From an uncultured Acetatifactor sp. (GTDB lineage: Bacteria; Bacillota; Clostridia; Lachnospirales; Lachnospiraceae): a DNA stretch of 64,000 nucleotides. Position 1 is the first letter of the stretch. Each line of letters starts with the position of its first letter. Under the pieces are notes generated by a model. It saw only the letters and a list, made by a program, of their open reading frames with translations. It made no database searches and had not been told where the DNA came from. The stretch lies in assembly GCA_910577035.1 (NCBI GenBank), contig CAJTKW010000008.1, positions 1 through 64,000 of the forward strand, in the 5' to 3' direction. A program made the position numbers and the translations under genes. Below, in pieces: positions 40,347-48,693 of the stretch.

Positions 40347-42740
40347 ATGAAAAGACCGCTTTTTGCGGCAGCAGTGGTTTGTGTGGCTTGCGTGTGGGTC
40401 AGGCTTGCGGCGGGCGGGTATGAGAATCCGCCGCCCGGCCAAACCGGCATGGAAAGTATGCAGCCGGGAACTTCCTGGTGTATCACAGGGCAGGTCTGCC
40501 AAAAGGAAGAAGATAAATTCTGGGTAACATCTGTAATTGTCAACGAAACATTTTCCTATCAGGATAAATTAATATGTGAACCGATGGGCAACTGCCCGGA
40601 TCTCCCGCTGGGAAGCCGGGTGGCTGTCTCCGGTATTTATACGCCTTTTTCCGGGGCCACGAATCCGGGAGAATTTGATCAGGCGCTATATTATCGCTCC
40701 CTGGGAGTGGGCGGAAGGCTGCGGAAAACGGAAATTCTGGCAGTGGGCAGGCGCTGCCGGAAAGTACGGGAAGGCCTGTACCGGCTCAGGCTGTTTCTGA
40801 GGGAGCGGCTGTACGGAGTGCTCCCGGAGCGGGAGGCTGCAGTCATGTGTGCCCTTCTGCTGGGAGAGAAAGGGGATACGGACAGGGAACTGAAGGAGTT
40901 GTATAAGCGAAACGGGATTCTCCATATCTTGAGCATTTCTTCCCTGCATATTACCATTATCGGTATGAGCCTGTATCGTCTGCTGCGCAGAACGGGGCTG
41001 CAGGTGGTACCCTGTGCCCTGGCCGGCGGTGCGGCATTGGTGCTTTACGGGATGATGACAGGATTCAGCATATCTGCCTGCAGGGCAATCGGCATGTACC
41101 TGATCCGGATGCTGGGGGAGATCTGCGGGCGGACCTATGACCTGCTGACGGCCCTGGGGATGCTTGCGGCGGGTATGGTGCTGGCGAATCCGTATTATCT
41201 GCAGAATGCAGGGTTTCTGCTGTCCTTTTCCTCGGTGCTGGGGATCGGTGCGGTCTATCCGACGCTGGTGCCGAAGGAGTATCCGGCCCGTCCGAACCGG
41301 TATGGGGAAAATCCCCTGCTGCTCCTGTTGCGGAAGATACTACAGAGGCTGCGATATGCAGCCCTTGCAAGTCTGTCAATTACATTGGCGACGCTGCCGG
41401 TACAGCTATGGTTCTATTATGAAATACCGGTATGGGGCATCCTGCTGAACCTGCTGGTACTGCCCCTGATGAAACCCCTGCTGGTTACAGGTTTTTTAAG
41501 CCTGCTGCCGGGGCTGGGAGCAGTGGCAGCAGTGGATCGTCTGGTGCTCTGGTGGTATGAGCGGTTGTGCAGGCTTTTTGACCATCTGCCCTTGGGAGCC
41601 TGGAATCCGGGAAGGCCGGAAGTATGGCAGATCATTGTATATTATGGGGTGCTGGCCTGTGCCCTGCTGCTCTTAAGGTTCAGGAGAAAGCTTTCGAAGC
41701 CGGTTGACAGTGGGCAAAATCCTGGAGGAAAAGGAGTATCCTCAGGCAAACGCATTCAGGGAAAAGGATCCGGACAGCAAGGTGCCGACAGAGGCCGGAA
41801 GGCCGGCAGGGCAGGCGCCTGCGGGGAAGCCGGGTTCTGGAGGGCTGCGGCAGGAGTATTGTGTGCAGCGCTCTTTGCGGCGGCAATCCCGGTGCTGGGG
41901 ATCCGGCCGGCAGCAGGAAACAGGGTGATTTTCCTGGATGTGGGCCAGGGAGACTGCTGTCTGGTGCAGACTGCGTCGGGCGTGAATTATCTTTTTGACT
42001 GCGGCAGCAGCAGCCGCAGTAAGGTCGGGGAGTATGTGCTGCTGCCGGCTTTGAAATATTACGGTATACGCAGGCTGGACGGCATCTTTCTGTCCCATCC
42101 CGACACGGATCATATGAACGGTATTTTGGAGCTGCTGGAGCTTGCCGGGGAGAATCATCTGACAGTGCGGCAATTGATTCTGCCTGCCGTGGAAGAACGG
42201 GCCAGGGAGGAAGCGTTCGGTGAGCTTCTGGCTGCGGCGGGTGCCGCGGGAAAAGGCCGGGAAGGCGGTGTACGGGTGGGCTGGCTGGGGGCGGGAGATA
42301 TCTGGGACTGCGGGGAGGTTCATTTTCTTTGCCTGCATCCCGTGAAGGGATACAGCGGGGCGGAAGGAAACGTCTATTCGGAATGTATATACGGGGATTT
42401 CGGCAGTTTTTCCCTGCTGCTGACGGGGGATGTGGAAGGGGCGGGGGAGCAGGCGCTGCTGGCAGAGCTGCAGCGCCTTGAGCTTTCCGGCGTCACGGTG
42501 CTGAAAACGGCTCACCACGGAAGCCGTAATTCCACCTCGGCGGAGCTTCTGGCGCAGGCCTGTCCCCAGGCAGCCGTAATATCCTGCGGACAAAATAATC
42601 GCTACGGCCATCCCCATGGAGAACTGCTGGAGAGGCTGGAGGAGGCAGGGAGCCATGTGTTTCGGACAGATTCAGGCGGCGCAGTGATCTTGGAGGCGAA
42701 GGAGGAACAGGTGGTGATGAGGCATTATGTGCAATTGTGA
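40347..42740 (+). CDS. comEC: ComEC/Rec2-type DNA internalisation protein
   Basis: 797 residues. N-terminal helices and an outside OB-like domain (DLPLGSRVAVSGIYTPFSGA), then the Competence domain with about eight helices (HILSISSLHITIIGMSLYRL, YGMMTGFSISACRAIGMYL), and a C-terminal metallo-beta-lactamase-like domain: DVGQGDCCLV, HPDTDHMNG, LLLTGDVEG, KTAHHGSRNST. ComEC forms the membrane channel for single-stranded DNA in transformation. A basic Gly/Lys-rich loop of about 45 residues lies before the hydrolase domain. GGAGG at 40337-40341 favours this ATG over the one at 40335, which overlaps the site. Confidence 0.94.
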   Translation: MKRPLFAAAVVCVACVWVRLAAGGYENPPPGQTGMESMQPGTSWCITGQVCQKEEDKFWVTSVIVNETFSYQDKLICEPMGNCPDLPLGSRVAVSGIYTPFSGATNPGEFDQALYYRSLGVGGRLRKTEILAVGRRCRKVREGLYRLRLFLRERLYGVLPEREAAVMCALLLGEKGDTDRELKELYKRNGILHILSISSLHITIIGMSLYRLLRRTGLQVVPCALAGGAALVLYGMMTGFSISACRAIGMYLIRMLGEICGRTYDLLTALGMLAAGMVLANPYYLQNAGFLLSFSSVLGIGAVYPTLVPKEYPARPNRYGENPLLLLLRKILQRLRYAALASLSITLATLPVQLWFYYEIPVWGILLNLLVLPLMKPLLVTGFLSLLPGLGAVAAVDRLVLWWYERLCRLFDHLPLGAWNPGRPEVWQIIVYYGVLACALLLLRFRRKLSKPVDSGQNPGGKGVSSGKRIQGKGSGQQGADRGRKAGRAGACGEAGFWRAAAGVLCAALFAAAIPVLGIRPAAGNRVIFLDVGQGDCCLVQTASGVNYLFDCGSSSRSKVGEYVLLPALKYYGIRRLDGIFLSHPDTDHMNGILELLELAGENHLTVRQLILPAVEERAREEAFGELLAAAGAAGKGREGGVRVGWLGAGDIWDCGEVHFLCLHPVKGYSGAEGNVYSECIYGDFGSFSLLLTGDVEGAGEQALLAELQRLELSGVTVLKTAHHGSRNSTSAELLAQACPQAAVISCGQNNRYGHPHGELLERLEEAGSHVFRTDSGGAVILEAKEEQVVMRHYVQL

Positions 42741-42787
42741 AAGGATTCCGTTCGCAGGAGTATCAAGCATTTCCCCTTTATATGCTG

Positions 42788-42822
42788 CTGAGGAAGCGCT
42801 GATGAAATCATCGCTTCCTCAG
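42788..42822 (+). repeat. 35-bp palindromic repeat, copy 2
   Basis: CTGAGGAAGCG pairs with CGCTTCCTCAG around CTGATGAAATCAT. It is the reverse-orientation relative of the palindrome at 11055-11089. It lies 48 bases after the comEC stop and has no immediate T-run, although TTTTT occurs 33 bases later. Confidence 0.65.
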
Positions 42823-42883
42823 AGCCTCCGGCGGATGCGCACGGACTTGCAGGGTTTTTGGCTGTAAAAATGTGCATAAAGGA

Positions 42884-42949
42884 TTGACAGACAACCGTAT
42901 CAGTCATATAATACGGTTAAGAGAACTGTATTATACGACTGATACGGTT
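42884..42949 (+). promoter_or_regulatory. Consensus promoter inside a long palindrome (GntR operator)
   Basis: TTGACA (42884-42889), 17 bases, TATAAT (42907-42912): full consensus. The promoter overlaps a 57-base palindrome (42893-42949) with 26-base arms, 24 of 26 paired; the outer 13 (AACCGTATCAGTC/GACTGATACGGTT) are perfect. It lies 12 bases before the GntR-family gene. Such an element would give strong, tightly repressed transcription, most simply by the GntR protein itself. Confidence 0.75.
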
Positions 42950-42961
42950 GGAGCGTGGGGA

Positions 42962-43345
42962 ATGGTATCGTTTGAGGATTTTATACTGGGTGAAGATCGT
43001 CCGATCTATCTGCAGATTATCCGGCATATAAAGCAAAAGATCGCGGCAGGAGCGATAGAGGATCAGGAAGAGATTCCTTCCAGAAGGGCACTGTCTGCGC
43101 TGTTGGGGGTGAATCCAAACACCATACAGAAGGCATACCACATACTGGAGGAGGAAGGAGTCATTGTCTCGCGCTCCGGTGCCATGAGCTATGCCCATGT
43201 GGATGCCGGGACGGTGGAGCGCATCCGCAGGGAGCTGATGACGGAAGATACAAAGGCATGGGTAATTGCCATAAAGCGGCTGGGGGTTTCCCGGGAAGAG
43301 GCGTTCGGTCTGGCGGAGGATATTTGGGAAGCAGAAAGGAAATAA
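42962..43345 (+). CDS. GntR-family (YtrA-type) transcriptional regulator
   Basis: 127 residues: winged helix ([53 protein letters not shown]) and only a short helical tail, the build of the YtrA subfamily. YtrA-type repressors control ABC transporter operons that they precede, as here. Start at 42962 follows GGAGCGTGGGGA; an in-frame ATG at 42872 lies upstream of the promoter. The palindrome over the promoter is its likely operator. Confidence 0.92.
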   Translation: MVSFEDFILGEDRPIYLQIIRHIKQKIAAGAIEDQEEIPSRRALSALLGVNPNTIQKAYHILEEEGVIVSRSGAMSYAHVDAGTVERIRRELMTEDTKAWVIAIKRLGVSREEAFGLAEDIWEAERK

Positions 43346-43391
43346 AGATTATAGTGGGATGTCCGCCGAAGCGGCGGCCGGGAGGCGCAGG

Positions 43392-44423
43392 ATGACAAGG
43401 GAAAACAGGAAAGAGGACGGCAGAAAAGAGGAAGACAGGAAAGAGAAAGGCAGGAAAGAGGAAGACAGGAAAGAGAAAGGCAGGAAAGAGGAAGGCAGAA
43501 AAGAGGAAAACAGGAAAGAGGAAGACAGGGAAGAGAAAAGCAGGAAAGAGAAAGACAGGAAAGAGGAAGGCTTGGAAAGAGACGGCTGGGAAAGGCAGGA
43601 GAGGGAAAAGACTGATCGGGACAAAGCAAAAGGGAATAAGCAAAAAAGCAGAAGGCAAAAGGCAGTAAAGCAAAAGGGAATAAAGCCTACATTGGCACTG
43701 TGGGCCCTGCTGGCAGAAAGCAGTATATATAAAATCCTCACGGTGCTGGCAGTGGCGGCGGCTGCGGAGGTGCTGTTGTTTCGCGGGGGCATCAAGGCGG
43801 CAGGGGACACCTTGACGGAATATCGTTCTCTGACTGCGGCGGTGGAGGGCAGCCACATTTCCCTGGTATTCCTTGCGGCACTGGGACTGATATATTTTAT
43901 TCTGGTATGGACGGAAGGACGGCTGTCCTCCCAAAGCAGCGGAACCATGCTGCGGCTGAAGCTGTCCGGCAGCAGGATTTTTTGGAGTAAGGCGGTATAT
44001 AACCTGGCATGTCTGGTGCTGCTCTTTGCGGTACAGGCCTGGCTCTGTATCTGGCTGATCAGAGGATACGGAAGGGCGGCAGAGGGAGGAGATGCCTCAC
44101 CCCTGAGCCTGTTTCTGGCATTTTACCGCATTGATTTCCTGCACTGCCTGCTGCCCATGGCGGAGGCGGAGAAGTGGGTGCGCAATGTACTTTTACTGTC
44201 TGCCTTTGCCGTGGAAGCGGCAGCGGCAGAGACAGGGAAAGGGGAAAAAACGGAATATGTACCGGCGATTCTGCTATATACCCTGACTACGGGCTGGTTT
44301 GCAGCTCCCCTGGGGGGAACGGTGTTGGACTGGCTCTCCATGATTCTGTATCTATTCGTGATTTCCTTGAACATATGGCATGTTTATAAGGCGGAAGGAG
44401 AGAGGGTGCAGGCCTGTGACTGA
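43392..44423 (+). CDS. Polytopic membrane protein with a long charged Arg/Lys/Glu N-terminus
   Basis: 343 residues. The first 100 are almost only Arg, Lys, Glu, Asp and Gly, in repeats such as [10 protein letters not shown]. Then come about six membrane helices ([58 protein letters not shown]). It is placed where the permease of a YtrA-controlled ABC system would be, so it is probably a transporter subunit; I cannot name a family. GGAGG at 43381-43385 is 6 bases from the ATG. The cognate ATPase is two genes down. Confidence 0.75.
   Translation: MTRENRKEDGRKEEDRKEKGRKEEDRKEKGRKEEGRKEENRKEEDREEKSRKEKDRKEEGLERDGWERQEREKTDRDKAKGNKQKSRRQKAVKQKGIKPTLALWALLAESSIYKILTVLAVAAAAEVLLFRGGIKAAGDTLTEYRSLTAAVEGSHISLVFLAALGLIYFILVWTEGRLSSQSSGTMLRLKLSGSRIFWSKAVYNLACLVLLFAVQAWLCIWLIRGYGRAAEGGDASPLSLFLAFYRIDFLHCLLPMAEAEKWVRNVLLLSAFAVEAAAAETGKGEKTEYVPAILLYTLTTGWFAAPLGGTVLDWLSMILYLFVISLNIWHVYKAEGERVQACD
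43405..43580 (+). repeat. Purine-rich tandem repeats encoding the charged N-terminus
   Basis: Near-identical units of 15 to 30 bases, mostly forms of AGGAAAGAGGAAGACAG, run head to tail for about 175 bases. The top strand is almost pure purine. Such tracts can slip in replication and can form triplex-type structures. Confidence 0.75.
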
Positions 44424-44958
44424 AACGGATGAGAGAAGCCTTTGCGGAGGCGGGCACAGTAAACAGAAAGGGCGGACCGGCGGAAAGCAGGCCGGCTTGT
44501 GGAAGCCGGAAATATATTTTCCCCCGGGGTATGGGTATGAAGAAGAGCGGAATGCTGCGATACTCCTTATGGGACTTGGGACCGGCCTGAGCCTGCTGTT
44601 TTTTATGAGCCTGCATCAGGCGGCAGAGGTACTGTATGAATACCGGGACGGGGAGCGGGTGCTGAGAGAAGGGGCAGTGGCGGCTTCCTTTGGAAAGCTG
44701 GTGTCGGGACATTGGGGGTTGTATGTGCCTTTATTCCTGTTCCTGACGGCAATGATGGTTTATCATTATATCTATTATTTCCGCGGGACCAGGAGCATCT
44801 ATCTGATGCGCAGGCTTCCCGGACGGTGGACAGTGCTGAAAAGCTGTGTGGCAGGGCCGCTTCTGGGAATGGGGCTGGCGGCAGCGGCCCTGACGCTGCT
44901 TTATCTGACGTACTATGGACTGTATTTGCTGGTGATACCGGTGGGGTGCCGGCCGTGA
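44416..44958 (+). CDS. Small membrane protein of the GntR-controlled ABC operon
   Basis: 180 residues, GTG start overlapping the previous gene by 8 bases. A hydrophilic N-terminus of about 50 residues is followed by three membrane helices (AAILLMGLGTGLSLLFFMSL, GLYVPLFLFLTAMMVYHYIYY, GLAAAALTLLYLTYYGLYLL) with LMRRLPGRWTVLKS between, a pattern seen in ABC-2 type permease pieces. It is probably a second permease-like subunit. Family not recognised. Confidence 0.7.
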   Translation: MTETDERSLCGGGHSKQKGRTGGKQAGLWKPEIYFPPGYGYEEERNAAILLMGLGTGLSLLFFMSLHQAAEVLYEYRDGERVLREGAVAASFGKLVSGHWGLYVPLFLFLTAMMVYHYIYYFRGTRSIYLMRRLPGRWTVLKSCVAGPLLGMGLAAAALTLLYLTYYGLYLLVIPVGCRP

Positions 44959-45004
44959 CGCCTGTGACGCCGCCGCAGGCGGCATGGGAAAGAAGGAGAA
45001 AACT

Positions 45005-45730
45005 ATGCTGGAAATCAGGGGATTGGGAAAAAGGTATTACGGTAAGCTGGGAGGGGTGGAAGCCTTAAAGGACATTGACCTGACCCTGAGGCAGGGGGAG
45101 ATTGTGGGACTGTTCGGGGAAAACGGGGCAGGCAAGACCACCCTGCTAAAGAGTATACTGGGCTTTCAGTCTTATGAGGGGAAGGTTCTGTTGGACGGGG
45201 AAAGAATTCATCACGGGAACATAGGCAGGCTTTCTTTTGCAACCTGTGAGCATTCTTTTTTCCCAAACCTCACGCCCTTATCCCACAGGGATTTTTACCG
45301 GCTTCATTTCGGAACCTTTCGGGAGAAAAGGTTTGACACTTTGATGGATTTCTTTGAGCTGCCCAGGAGGGAGGCCCTGAAAGGTTATTCCACGGGACAG
45401 AAAAACCAGTTTGAGGTCATACTGGCCCTGTGTCAGGGAGCGGATTATATCCTGATGGACGAACCCTTTGCGGGAAACGATATTTTTAACAGAGAAGATT
45501 TTTACAAGATGCTGCTGGGCATTCTGGAGCCTCAGGAATCCATTCTCCTCTCTACCCATTTGATTGAAGAGGTGGAGAAAATTGTGGGAAGGGCAGTTGT
45601 GTTGCGGAAAGGAAGGATCGTGGGAGATGTGAGTACCCTGGAGCTGCAGGAACAGGGCAGAACCCTGACAGACTATATGAAGGAAACCTGCGGATACCGT
45701 CCGGACAGGGTCAGCAAGGCACTGGTGTGA
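45005..45730 (+). CDS. ABC transporter ATP-binding protein
   Basis: 241 residues with one ATPase domain: Walker A FGENGAGKTT, Q-loop region LGFQSYEG, degenerate signature YSTGQKNQFEV, Walker B YILMDEPFAGND and H-loop LSTHLIEE. It should energise export by the two membrane proteins encoded upstream. The start at 45005 follows GAAGGAG; an in-frame ATG at 44984 lies in a GC-rich hairpin (GCCGCCGCAGGCGGC) that resembles the core of the dispersed repeat. Right at the stop a 12-bp perfect inverted repeat begins (45727-45738 with 45763-45774). Confidence 0.93.
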   Translation: MLEIRGLGKRYYGKLGGVEALKDIDLTLRQGEIVGLFGENGAGKTTLLKSILGFQSYEGKVLLDGERIHHGNIGRLSFATCEHSFFPNLTPLSHRDFYRLHFGTFREKRFDTLMDFFELPRREALKGYSTGQKNQFEVILALCQGADYILMDEPFAGNDIFNREDFYKMLLGILEPQESILLSTHLIEEVEKIVGRAVVLRKGRIVGDVSTLELQEQGRTLTDYMKETCGYRPDRVSKALV

Positions 45731-45774
45731 GAAATGCCGGCAAGCCTGTCCGCTTTGAACATGGCATTTCTCAC
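45727..45774 (+). other. Intercistronic hairpin at the end of the ABC ATPase gene
   Basis: GTGAGAAATGCC pairs perfectly with GGCATTTCTCAC; the left arm includes the TGA stop. No T-run follows. It may protect the upstream message from exonucleases rather than terminate transcription. Confidence 0.55.
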
Positions 45775-45830
45775 GGGCCGGCCTGCCGGCTCCGGGATTA
45801 TGGGATTCCCCGGGAAGCATGGAGGGTAAA

Positions 45831-47270
45831 ATGAAAAAGACTTTGATTCTGTGGCTGCTTCTGGCGGGACTGGCGGTGATTTCCCTGCCTGCTGCCCTGA
45901 TTGTGGTGAACATCGGGAAAGACAGGATTGTTATTAGTGAAGAGGTTCTGTCCGGGGATCCGGCGGCGGCCGAAGGGATCGTGCTGAGGATTCCTGCCCA
46001 CTGGGGACGGCGGCTGCTCTGGGATACGGAATATACCATTGGGGAAGGCAGCACGGAGAGCAGCTTTGCTTTTTCGTCCAGGCAGGTATCCTGGCAGGGG
46101 CAGAAAGAGAAGGTAGAGGCCGGTCTGTCTTTACAGATTAATTATGATATAACGGAAACCTATACGGCGGGCAGCGCCAGGTTTGATTGGGAAAGCTTGT
46201 CCCGGGAAATCATTGACGGTGTGGCAGAGCGGACCGGAAACGGGGAAAAGCATACGGAGGTTGTCAGGCTGGGCGACTACAGTCCCTGTTATCCTCTTGC
46301 CTTTATGATAGAGGGGAATTCCGTGTCCTACGAAGGCGACTATGTGGAAGCCTGCGGCTACCTGAGAGATTTCTTTCAGATACGGACGGCAGAGGACAGC
46401 GTGGAAGTGACGGTGGAAAAGGATGCCTGGGGAGAGCGGCTGAATGTGGCGTTCCGGCATCTTGACAGCGAGGAGGACGTGGTGCTTCGCAATGCGGCTG
46501 CTGACGGGGGAGCAGGGATTTACTTTGTCTATTGTCTGCAAAATGAGAAGACGAAGGAGTGGGCGGACAGAGGCTGCAACCGGGGAATCTTTTACTTCCC
46601 TTACCGGGAGGAGAATGGCTTCTGGAGGGTGGATCTGACAGAGGTCAGGAGGCTGCAGGATTTTCCGGAGGACATGATTCCCGTGGAAATGCTGGCTGGG
46701 GAAGGAGGAGACGTGTTGTACCTGGTTATAGAGGAAAAGGATGGATACAGTCTCCTGGTCTATCGGCTGGAGGGGGAGATTCCTGTTCTTGCCCGCCGGA
46801 TTCCGGTAAAGACAGGCCATGAGCCCTTTTGCAGGATGTCGGAGGAGGAGGGGGGAATCCTGTTGACCTGGACGGACAATAGCTTTTCATTCGTGGCGGA
46901 GGAAGCGGGAGAGTACCGGCAGTGGTGCCGGGGCGTTTTCCCGGAGACTATGGGACAGGACGGATACGGCGGGAATCCTTTCCCGGAAGAGCAGGCGTGC
47001 CTTTTCGACGGGGAGAGGCTGGCCCTTGCCGCCTACGGGGATTGGCACAGTCTGGATGTGCTGCTGGCAGTCTATGATGAGCAGGGACAGACCTACAGCG
47101 GGCGATATGTACACGACGGAAATGACGACGGGGACGGAAGATACGATAGAAACAGCATGATCCTGCCTCAGGGTGTCAGAGCGGGACAATGGGGAAACGG
47201 CCAGCCTCAGGGGGGACGGAACGGAAAGGCTGTGGAGCCGTTGGAGATCTTCGGCCGGTCTGAGAGGTAA
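45831..47270 (+). CDS. Membrane-anchored protein of unknown function
   Basis: 479 residues. An N-terminal signal anchor (TLILWLLLAGLAVISLPAAL) precedes a long extracellular region rich in beta strands with many paired acidic residues. The last 120 residues hold phrases such as LVYRLEGEIPVLARRI and LLTWTDNSFSFVAEEAG that suggest a partial beta-propeller, but no family is certain. GGAGGG lies just before the ATG at 45831. As the fourth gene after the GntR regulator it could be a substrate-binding or surface partner of the ABC system. Confidence 0.7.
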   Translation: MKKTLILWLLLAGLAVISLPAALIVVNIGKDRIVISEEVLSGDPAAAEGIVLRIPAHWGRRLLWDTEYTIGEGSTESSFAFSSRQVSWQGQKEKVEAGLSLQINYDITETYTAGSARFDWESLSREIIDGVAERTGNGEKHTEVVRLGDYSPCYPLAFMIEGNSVSYEGDYVEACGYLRDFFQIRTAEDSVEVTVEKDAWGERLNVAFRHLDSEEDVVLRNAAADGGAGIYFVYCLQNEKTKEWADRGCNRGIFYFPYREENGFWRVDLTEVRRLQDFPEDMIPVEMLAGEGGDVLYLVIEEKDGYSLLVYRLEGEIPVLARRIPVKTGHEPFCRMSEEEGGILLTWTDNSFSFVAEEAGEYRQWCRGVFPETMGQDGYGGNPFPEEQACLFDGERLALAAYGDWHSLDVLLAVYDEQGQTYSGRYVHDGNDDGDGRYDRNSMILPQGVRAGQWGNGQPQGGRNGKAVEPLEIFGRSER

Positions 47271-47304
47271 TTATGGCCCGGAGAAAGAGGAAGGGGAAAA
47301 TACG

Positions 47305-47853
47305 ATGGTTTTGTATATCATAAAATTCGGCGTTATTGTGTTGGCGGTGCTGCCGGTCTGGCTTCTGGTCCGCAGGCCCTGGAAAAGGAAGCAGCCAAGG
47401 GAATGGGCCCTGGGAGCTTTCGCGCTGTTCGTGGCAGGGCTGCTGGCACTGACCCTGGAGGGGGAGTACGGGACACCCGGGCAGATGGCAGGCCGGGCAC
47501 TGACGCGCATCGAAACCGGTGAGGGCGTGAATGTGGTTCCTTTCCGGGCCATCAGCCAATATATGGAACATTTTAATGTTGAGGTCCTTGGGATCAATCT
47601 GATTGGAAATATTGTCATGTTCATTCCCTGGGGCTTTGGCCTTGTCCTTCTGTGGAAGAAAAACAGACACCCTGCAGTCATTGCGGCATTTTCCCTGGGG
47701 CTGCCGCTGCTGATCGAGACCTGCCAGCTGTTTATCGGGCGCAGTGTGGATGTGGATGACTTGCTGTTGAATTTCACGGGAAGCTGCCTGGGGGCAGGAA
47801 TCTTTTCGGTATTGAGAAGGAAGTGGCCGGGGCTTGATCGCTTTTCCAAATGA
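47305..47853 (+). CDS. VanZ family protein
   Basis: 182 residues with five helices. The VanZ core is clear: LIGNIVMFIPWGFGLVLLW, then LIETCQLFIGRSVDVDDLLLNFTGS. VanZ gives low-level teicoplanin resistance in enterococci; most relatives are of unknown role in the envelope. GGAAGGGG precedes the ATG at 47305; an earlier in-frame start at 47173 overlaps the previous gene. The gene converges on xpt. Confidence 0.92.
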   Translation: MVLYIIKFGVIVLAVLPVWLLVRRPWKRKQPREWALGAFALFVAGLLALTLEGEYGTPGQMAGRALTRIETGEGVNVVPFRAISQYMEHFNVEVLGINLIGNIVMFIPWGFGLVLLWKKNRHPAVIAAFSLGLPLLIETCQLFIGRSVDVDDLLLNFTGSCLGAGIFSVLRRKWPGLDRFSK

Positions 47854-47861
47854 TCTCTTTA

Positions 47862-48455
47862 TCAGCTCTGACGGGGCTGCTCCCGGAAGGTGACCTTTCC
47901 CGTGGAGGCATCCATGGATTCTGCAATGGCCAGAGATTCCAAACGGATTCCCATTTCCCGGAGCCGCTGCCCTCCTGACTGAAACCCCTTTTCCACGGCA
48001 ATGCCCACGCCCTCCAGGGTGGCGCCGGCAGCCCGGATCAGATCGATCAGTCCCAGGACGGCACAGCCGTTGGCAAGAAAGTCATCAATAATCAGGATAT
48101 GATCCTCGGGGGTAAGGAATTTTTTGGATACGATAATGTCATAGGTCTTTTTATGGGTGAAGGAGTCTACCTTGGAGGAAAAGACCTGGCCGTCAATGTT
48201 CAGGGTCTGCGTCTTCTTGGCAAAGACCACGGGAACATGGAAGCTGAGCGCCGCAACGCAGGCGATGCCGATGCCGGAGGCTTCGATGGTAAGAATCTTG
48301 TTGACGGGGGCATCGGCAAACAGCCGCCGGAATTCCTTCCCCATCAGGTCAAACAGCTCCACGTCCATCTGATGATTTAAAAAGCTGTCCACCTTCAGAA
48401 TATTCCCTTCCTTTACCGTGCCGTCCCTCTGAATGCGTTCCTCTAAAAGTTTCAT
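47862..48455 (-). CDS. xpt: Xanthine phosphoribosyltransferase
   Basis: 197 residues; makes XMP from xanthine and PRPP for purine salvage. PRPP motif [18 protein letters not shown]-terminal [12 protein letters not shown] and [12 protein letters not shown] are family marks. Length equals the usual 190-197. GGGAG lies before the ATG. xpt genes are often under a purine riboswitch; I found none in the 238-base divergent gap. The opposite gene is a nucleoside-type BMP transporter, so the two flanking units both serve purine salvage. Confidence 0.96.
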   Translation of the reverse strand: MKLLEERIQRDGTVKEGNILKVDSFLNHQMDVELFDLMGKEFRRLFADAPVNKILTIEASGIGIACVAALSFHVPVVFAKKTQTLNIDGQVFSSKVDSFTHKKTYDIIVSKKFLTPEDHILIIDDFLANGCAVLGLIDLIRAAGATLEGVGIAVEKGFQSGGQRLREMGIRLESLAIAESMDASTGKVTFREQPRQS

Positions 48456-48541
48456 GTGAAAATCTCCCTTTTGTGCAAATTGTCATACTGAACATTATGC
48501 TAGCACAAGTTGATTGAAAAAACTATAGATTTTTTGATATA

Positions 48542-48583
48542 TGTCGAAAAAGGTTTGCAAATCCTGTGCGATGGAGATATAAT
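48542..48583 (+). promoter_or_regulatory. Promoter of the BMP transporter operon, with an adjacent 0A-box-like site
   Basis: TTGCAA (48555-48560), 17 bases, TATAAT (48578-48583). TGTCGAA, the Spo0A box core, lies at 48542-48548 just upstream; a 7-base match can be chance. The leader (48590-48680) has a GGGAAT/ATTCCC hairpin but no riboswitch I recognise. Confidence 0.55.
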
Positions 48584-48693
48584 GTGCTATCATATCGGTT
48601 TGGCTTTGGGAATCTGCAGACATTCCCGGGAATGCGTAAAAGGCCGGGCGGATATAGTAAAGATTTGTCTGCACAGGAGAAAGGGAGGAGATT

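Noticed and set aside
43161..43948. Minus-strand frame rich in Phe/Leu/Pro/Ser opposite the charged repeat tract
   Set aside because: It is the complement of the purine-rich repeats and has no start site or motif support.
48456..48693. Purine riboswitch before xpt or the BMP gene
   Set aside because: Neither strand shows the conserved purine-aptamer junction or the GTTTCTACC-type loop; only simple hairpins were seen.
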